This document shows, piece after piece, positions 7,518 to 8,981 of a stretch of DNA of 8,981 nucleotides (position 1 is the stretch's first letter; the number at the start of each line of letters is the position of its first letter). The stretch spans positions 1 through 8,981 of the forward strand of contig JAHEYA010000071.1 in the NCBI GenBank assembly GCA_023251855.1, in the 5' to 3' direction. The notes under the pieces were generated by a model. The model did no database searches. It saw only the letters and a program-made list of their open reading frames with translations, and was not told where the DNA came from. A program made the position numbers and the translations under genes. This DNA is from Bacteroidota bacterium (lineage in GTDB: Bacteria > Bacteroidota > Bacteroidia > 2-12-FULL-35-15).

Positions 7518-8120
7518 ATGAAAAAAGGTATTTATTGTTTAGAGGGTTTGTGGGACAATGATCTTAAAAATAAATCCACCGTACTTCCTATACTTGAATT
7601 ATTGGATAAAGGCGGCATCTGTCGTTTTATTTATCATACCTGTGCTACAGGAGAAGAGTTGGCGTTTTTCCTAAACAAATGGAAACAAAAAAGCATCATC
7701 ACCAAATTCCCTATTTTGTATCTGGCTTTTCATGGAAAAAAAGGACAAATTTATATCACCGATAAAAGTACCTATTCATTAAATGATTTAGCAGATTTGC
7801 TGGAAGGCTCAGCCGAAGGCAAAGTTGTATTTTTTGCTTCTTGTGAAACATTGAATACTGCAGGAAAAACAATTCAAGCGTTCTTAAAAAAAACGAATGC
7901 AATTGCAGCAATTGGCTATAAACAGGAGGTTGACTGGATGATAGCAACAGCTTTTGAATTGCTCGTTTTGGATGCACTTCAACAGGATAAATTTGATAGT
8001 AAAGGAATTGAAAATATTGAACGAAAAATAAAATCGGAATACGGTAATCTTCATCAAATATTGGATTGCAAGATTGCAGTGAACCAACATCTTTATTTTC
8101 CAAGAAAAAGAAGACAGTAA
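7518..8120 (+). CDS. Small standalone CHAT-like (caspase-fold, clan CD) protein
   Basis: This is a 200-residue protein from ATG 7518; an in-frame TTG at 7509 would add only three residues and is less likely. It has no signal peptide or membrane segment, so it is probably cytoplasmic. Residues 66-73 (ILYLAFHG) and 102-112 (KVVFFASCETL) match the two strands of a CHAT/caspase-like fold that end in the catalytic His-Gly and Ser-Cys-(Glu/Gln)-Thr. The predicted dyad is His72 and Cys109. Between them, SLNDLADLL matches the helix usually found there, and AAIGYKQEVDW..A..F follows as in CHAT domains. Most CHAT domains are fused to TPR or other sensor regions; here only about 65 residues precede the His, and the C-terminus is basic (PRKRRQ). 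It may belong to a DUF of small CHAT-like proteins (DUF6642 comes to mind, unverified). Protease activity and substrate are unproven. The AidB-like gene begins 108 bp downstream on the same strand. Confidence 0.85.
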   Translation: MKKGIYCLEGLWDNDLKNKSTVLPILELLDKGGICRFIYHTCATGEELAFFLNKWKQKSIITKFPILYLAFHGKKGQIYITDKSTYSLNDLADLLEGSAEGKVVFFASCETLNTAGKTIQAFLKKTNAIAAIGYKQEVDWMIATAFELLVLDALQQDKFDSKGIENIERKIKSEYGNLHQILDCKIAVNQHLYFPRKRRQ

Positions 8121-8224
8121 AAAATATTAAGGATTAAGGATTTTTAGATTAAGGAATTAAAAAAAAGAAGACAAACGTATTCTCCAAGAAAAAGAAGACA
8201 ATAAGATTAAGGAATTAAAAAAAA
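8099..8224. repeat. Interspersed direct repeats, including a second copy of the upstream gene's 3' end
   Basis: An 18-bp block, tccaagaaaaagaagaca, occurs at 8099-8116 (the last codons of the CHAT-like gene) and again at 8183-8200; both are followed by a TAA stop. A shorter core, aaaaagaagaca, occurs a third time at 8162-8173. A 21-bp block starting agattaaggaatt and ending in eight A occurs at 8146-8166 and 8204-8224. The heptamer ATTAAGG occurs at 8126, 8133, 8148 and 8206. No open reading frame or clear terminator is seen in 8121-8228. Confidence 0.85.
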
Positions 8225-8228
8225 CAAA

Positions 8229-8981
8229 ATGAAAACAAACACAACTGAAACGCTTGTATATCAACAGGAAAAAAACAAAGTGTTGGAAAGTAATTTCCGT
8301 GTTAGCAGCAATTTTTATCAGAGTGATAAAATTTTAAAAAACTATTTGAAGCAACATAGTTCTGCTGCAGGACTTGCCTACATGACAGAGAAGCTCAATT
8401 ATACAGGTATTGAGGCTGCCGGAAAAATGAATGAACTTTCGCTAACGGCCGATAAATCAGGTCCGGAATTGGTAAAAAGGAATTCTCTCGGACAAACGAT
8501 CGATGAAATTCAGTTTCACCCGGCTTATTGGGAGTTGATGAAAACGGCAGTAAAATCGGAGATGTTCCGTGTTAAATGGGAACCCACATTACGTGAAAAA
8601 TTTAATTCCGAAAAACAAGTTCTTGGATTTAGCTCTGCTTACCTTTATTCATTGAGTGAGTGCGGACAATTTTGTCCGCTTTGTATGACGGATGGCGTTG
8701 CAAGGCTTATTGATTTGTTTTGTGATGCTGAAGATAAGGCACGATTATTACCACATATTTACACTGAAAACGCAGCTGATTTTTATACAGGAGCAATGTT
8801 CCTTACCGAAAAAACAGGAGGATCTGATGTAGGTGCAAACCTTGTTACTGCAACACATCTGGAAGGCAAAAATTATTTGCTGAATGGAGAAAAATGGTTT
8901 TGCAGCAATGCCAATGCCGACTTGATTTTTGTACTTGCGCGCACTGATAATAGTATTAAAGGTACTAAAGGGCTTTCCATA
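8229..8981 (+). CDS. Acyl-CoA dehydrogenase family protein, AidB-like branch, 3' partial
   Basis: ATG 8229 opens a frame that runs to the window end without a stop (251 codons); the leader before it is A-rich with no Shine-Dalgarno sequence. Residues 191-204 (FLTEKTGGSDVGAN) are the flavin- and substrate-binding signature of acyl-CoA dehydrogenases, and LNGEKWFCSN at 218-227 is the strand-turn that follows it. The N-terminal region with FHPAYWELM at 96-104 and ECGQFCPLCMT at 144-154 resembles E. coli AidB more than short-chain acyl-CoA dehydrogenases. The family uses FAD to oxidise acyl-CoA thioesters in the cytoplasm; AidB itself binds DNA and is induced by alkylation stress, and its physiological substrate is unclear. 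About half the protein is visible if it has AidB length (about 540 residues). The catalytic Glu region is outside the window. Which role applies here cannot be decided. Confidence 0.92.
   Translation, partial: MKTNTTETLVYQQEKNKVLESNFRVSSNFYQSDKILKNYLKQHSSAAGLAYMTEKLNYTGIEAAGKMNELSLTADKSGPELVKRNSLGQTIDEIQFHPAYWELMKTAVKSEMFRVKWEPTLREKFNSEKQVLGFSSAYLYSLSECGQFCPLCMTDGVARLIDLFCDAEDKARLLPHIYTENAADFYTGAMFLTEKTGGSDVGANLVTATHLEGKNYLLNGEKWFCSNANADLIFVLARTDNSIKGTKGLSI

Noticed and set aside
7518..8120. CRISPR-linked or toxin-antitoxin system around the CHAT-like protein
   Set aside because: No CRISPR repeats, cas genes, TPR protein or small antitoxin-like frame is visible on either side within the window.
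8661..8684. Cys-x3-Cys-x2-Cys pattern (residues 145-152 of the AidB-like protein) resembling a radical SAM cluster motif
   Set aside because: The surrounding sequence and the downstream TEKTGGSD signature are those of acyl-CoA dehydrogenases; the CP..MT segment is a normal part of the AidB branch.

Overview
The window comes from a member of the Bacteroidota. The strongest evidence is two adjacent genes for large secreted proteins that both end in a type B sorting domain of the type IX secretion system (T9SS), the gliding-motility-associated C-terminal domain, which is essentially confined to this phylum. AT-rich intergenic DNA, the absence of clear Shine-Dalgarno sequences and A-rich leaders before start codons fit the same assignment. 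The repeat style resembles environmental Chitinophagales, Sphingobacteriales or Flavobacteriales, but the order cannot be fixed from this sequence. All four supported genes lie on the + strand.

Positions 1-2516 hold the 3' part of a giant adhesin-like gene: the end of an Ig-like domain, four 95-residue PKD-like repeats of exactly 285 bp each, four PKD domains and the sorting domain. After a 120-bp gap containing a 13-bp-stem hairpin comes a complete paralogue at 2637-7334 (1565 residues). It has a signal peptide, a C-type lectin domain with a full mannose-type calcium site, an Ig-like domain, eleven copies of the same repeat, two PKD domains and the sorting domain. The two proteins look like a tandem duplication whose repeat arrays then diverged in copy number. 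They are probably displayed on the cell surface as long rods, with a sugar-binding tip in the second one.

Positions 7335-7517 are non-coding and carry a 7-bp-periodic repeat. A 200-residue orphan protein at 7518-8120 has the His-Gly and Ala-Ser-Cys-Glu-Thr arrangement of a CHAT (caspase-like) protease fold, with no partner domain. The next intergenic stretch, 8121-8228, carries direct repeats, including a second copy of the 3' end of the CHAT-like gene with its stop codon. From 8229 to the window end runs the 5' part of an acyl-CoA dehydrogenase of the AidB-like branch.

The two adhesins clearly belong together. No functional link from them to the CHAT-like protein or the dehydrogenase can be shown. 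There are no RNA genes, CRISPR arrays, insertion sequences or recognisable defence cassettes. The most unusual items are the lectin-tipped repeat adhesin pair and the standalone CHAT-like protein.
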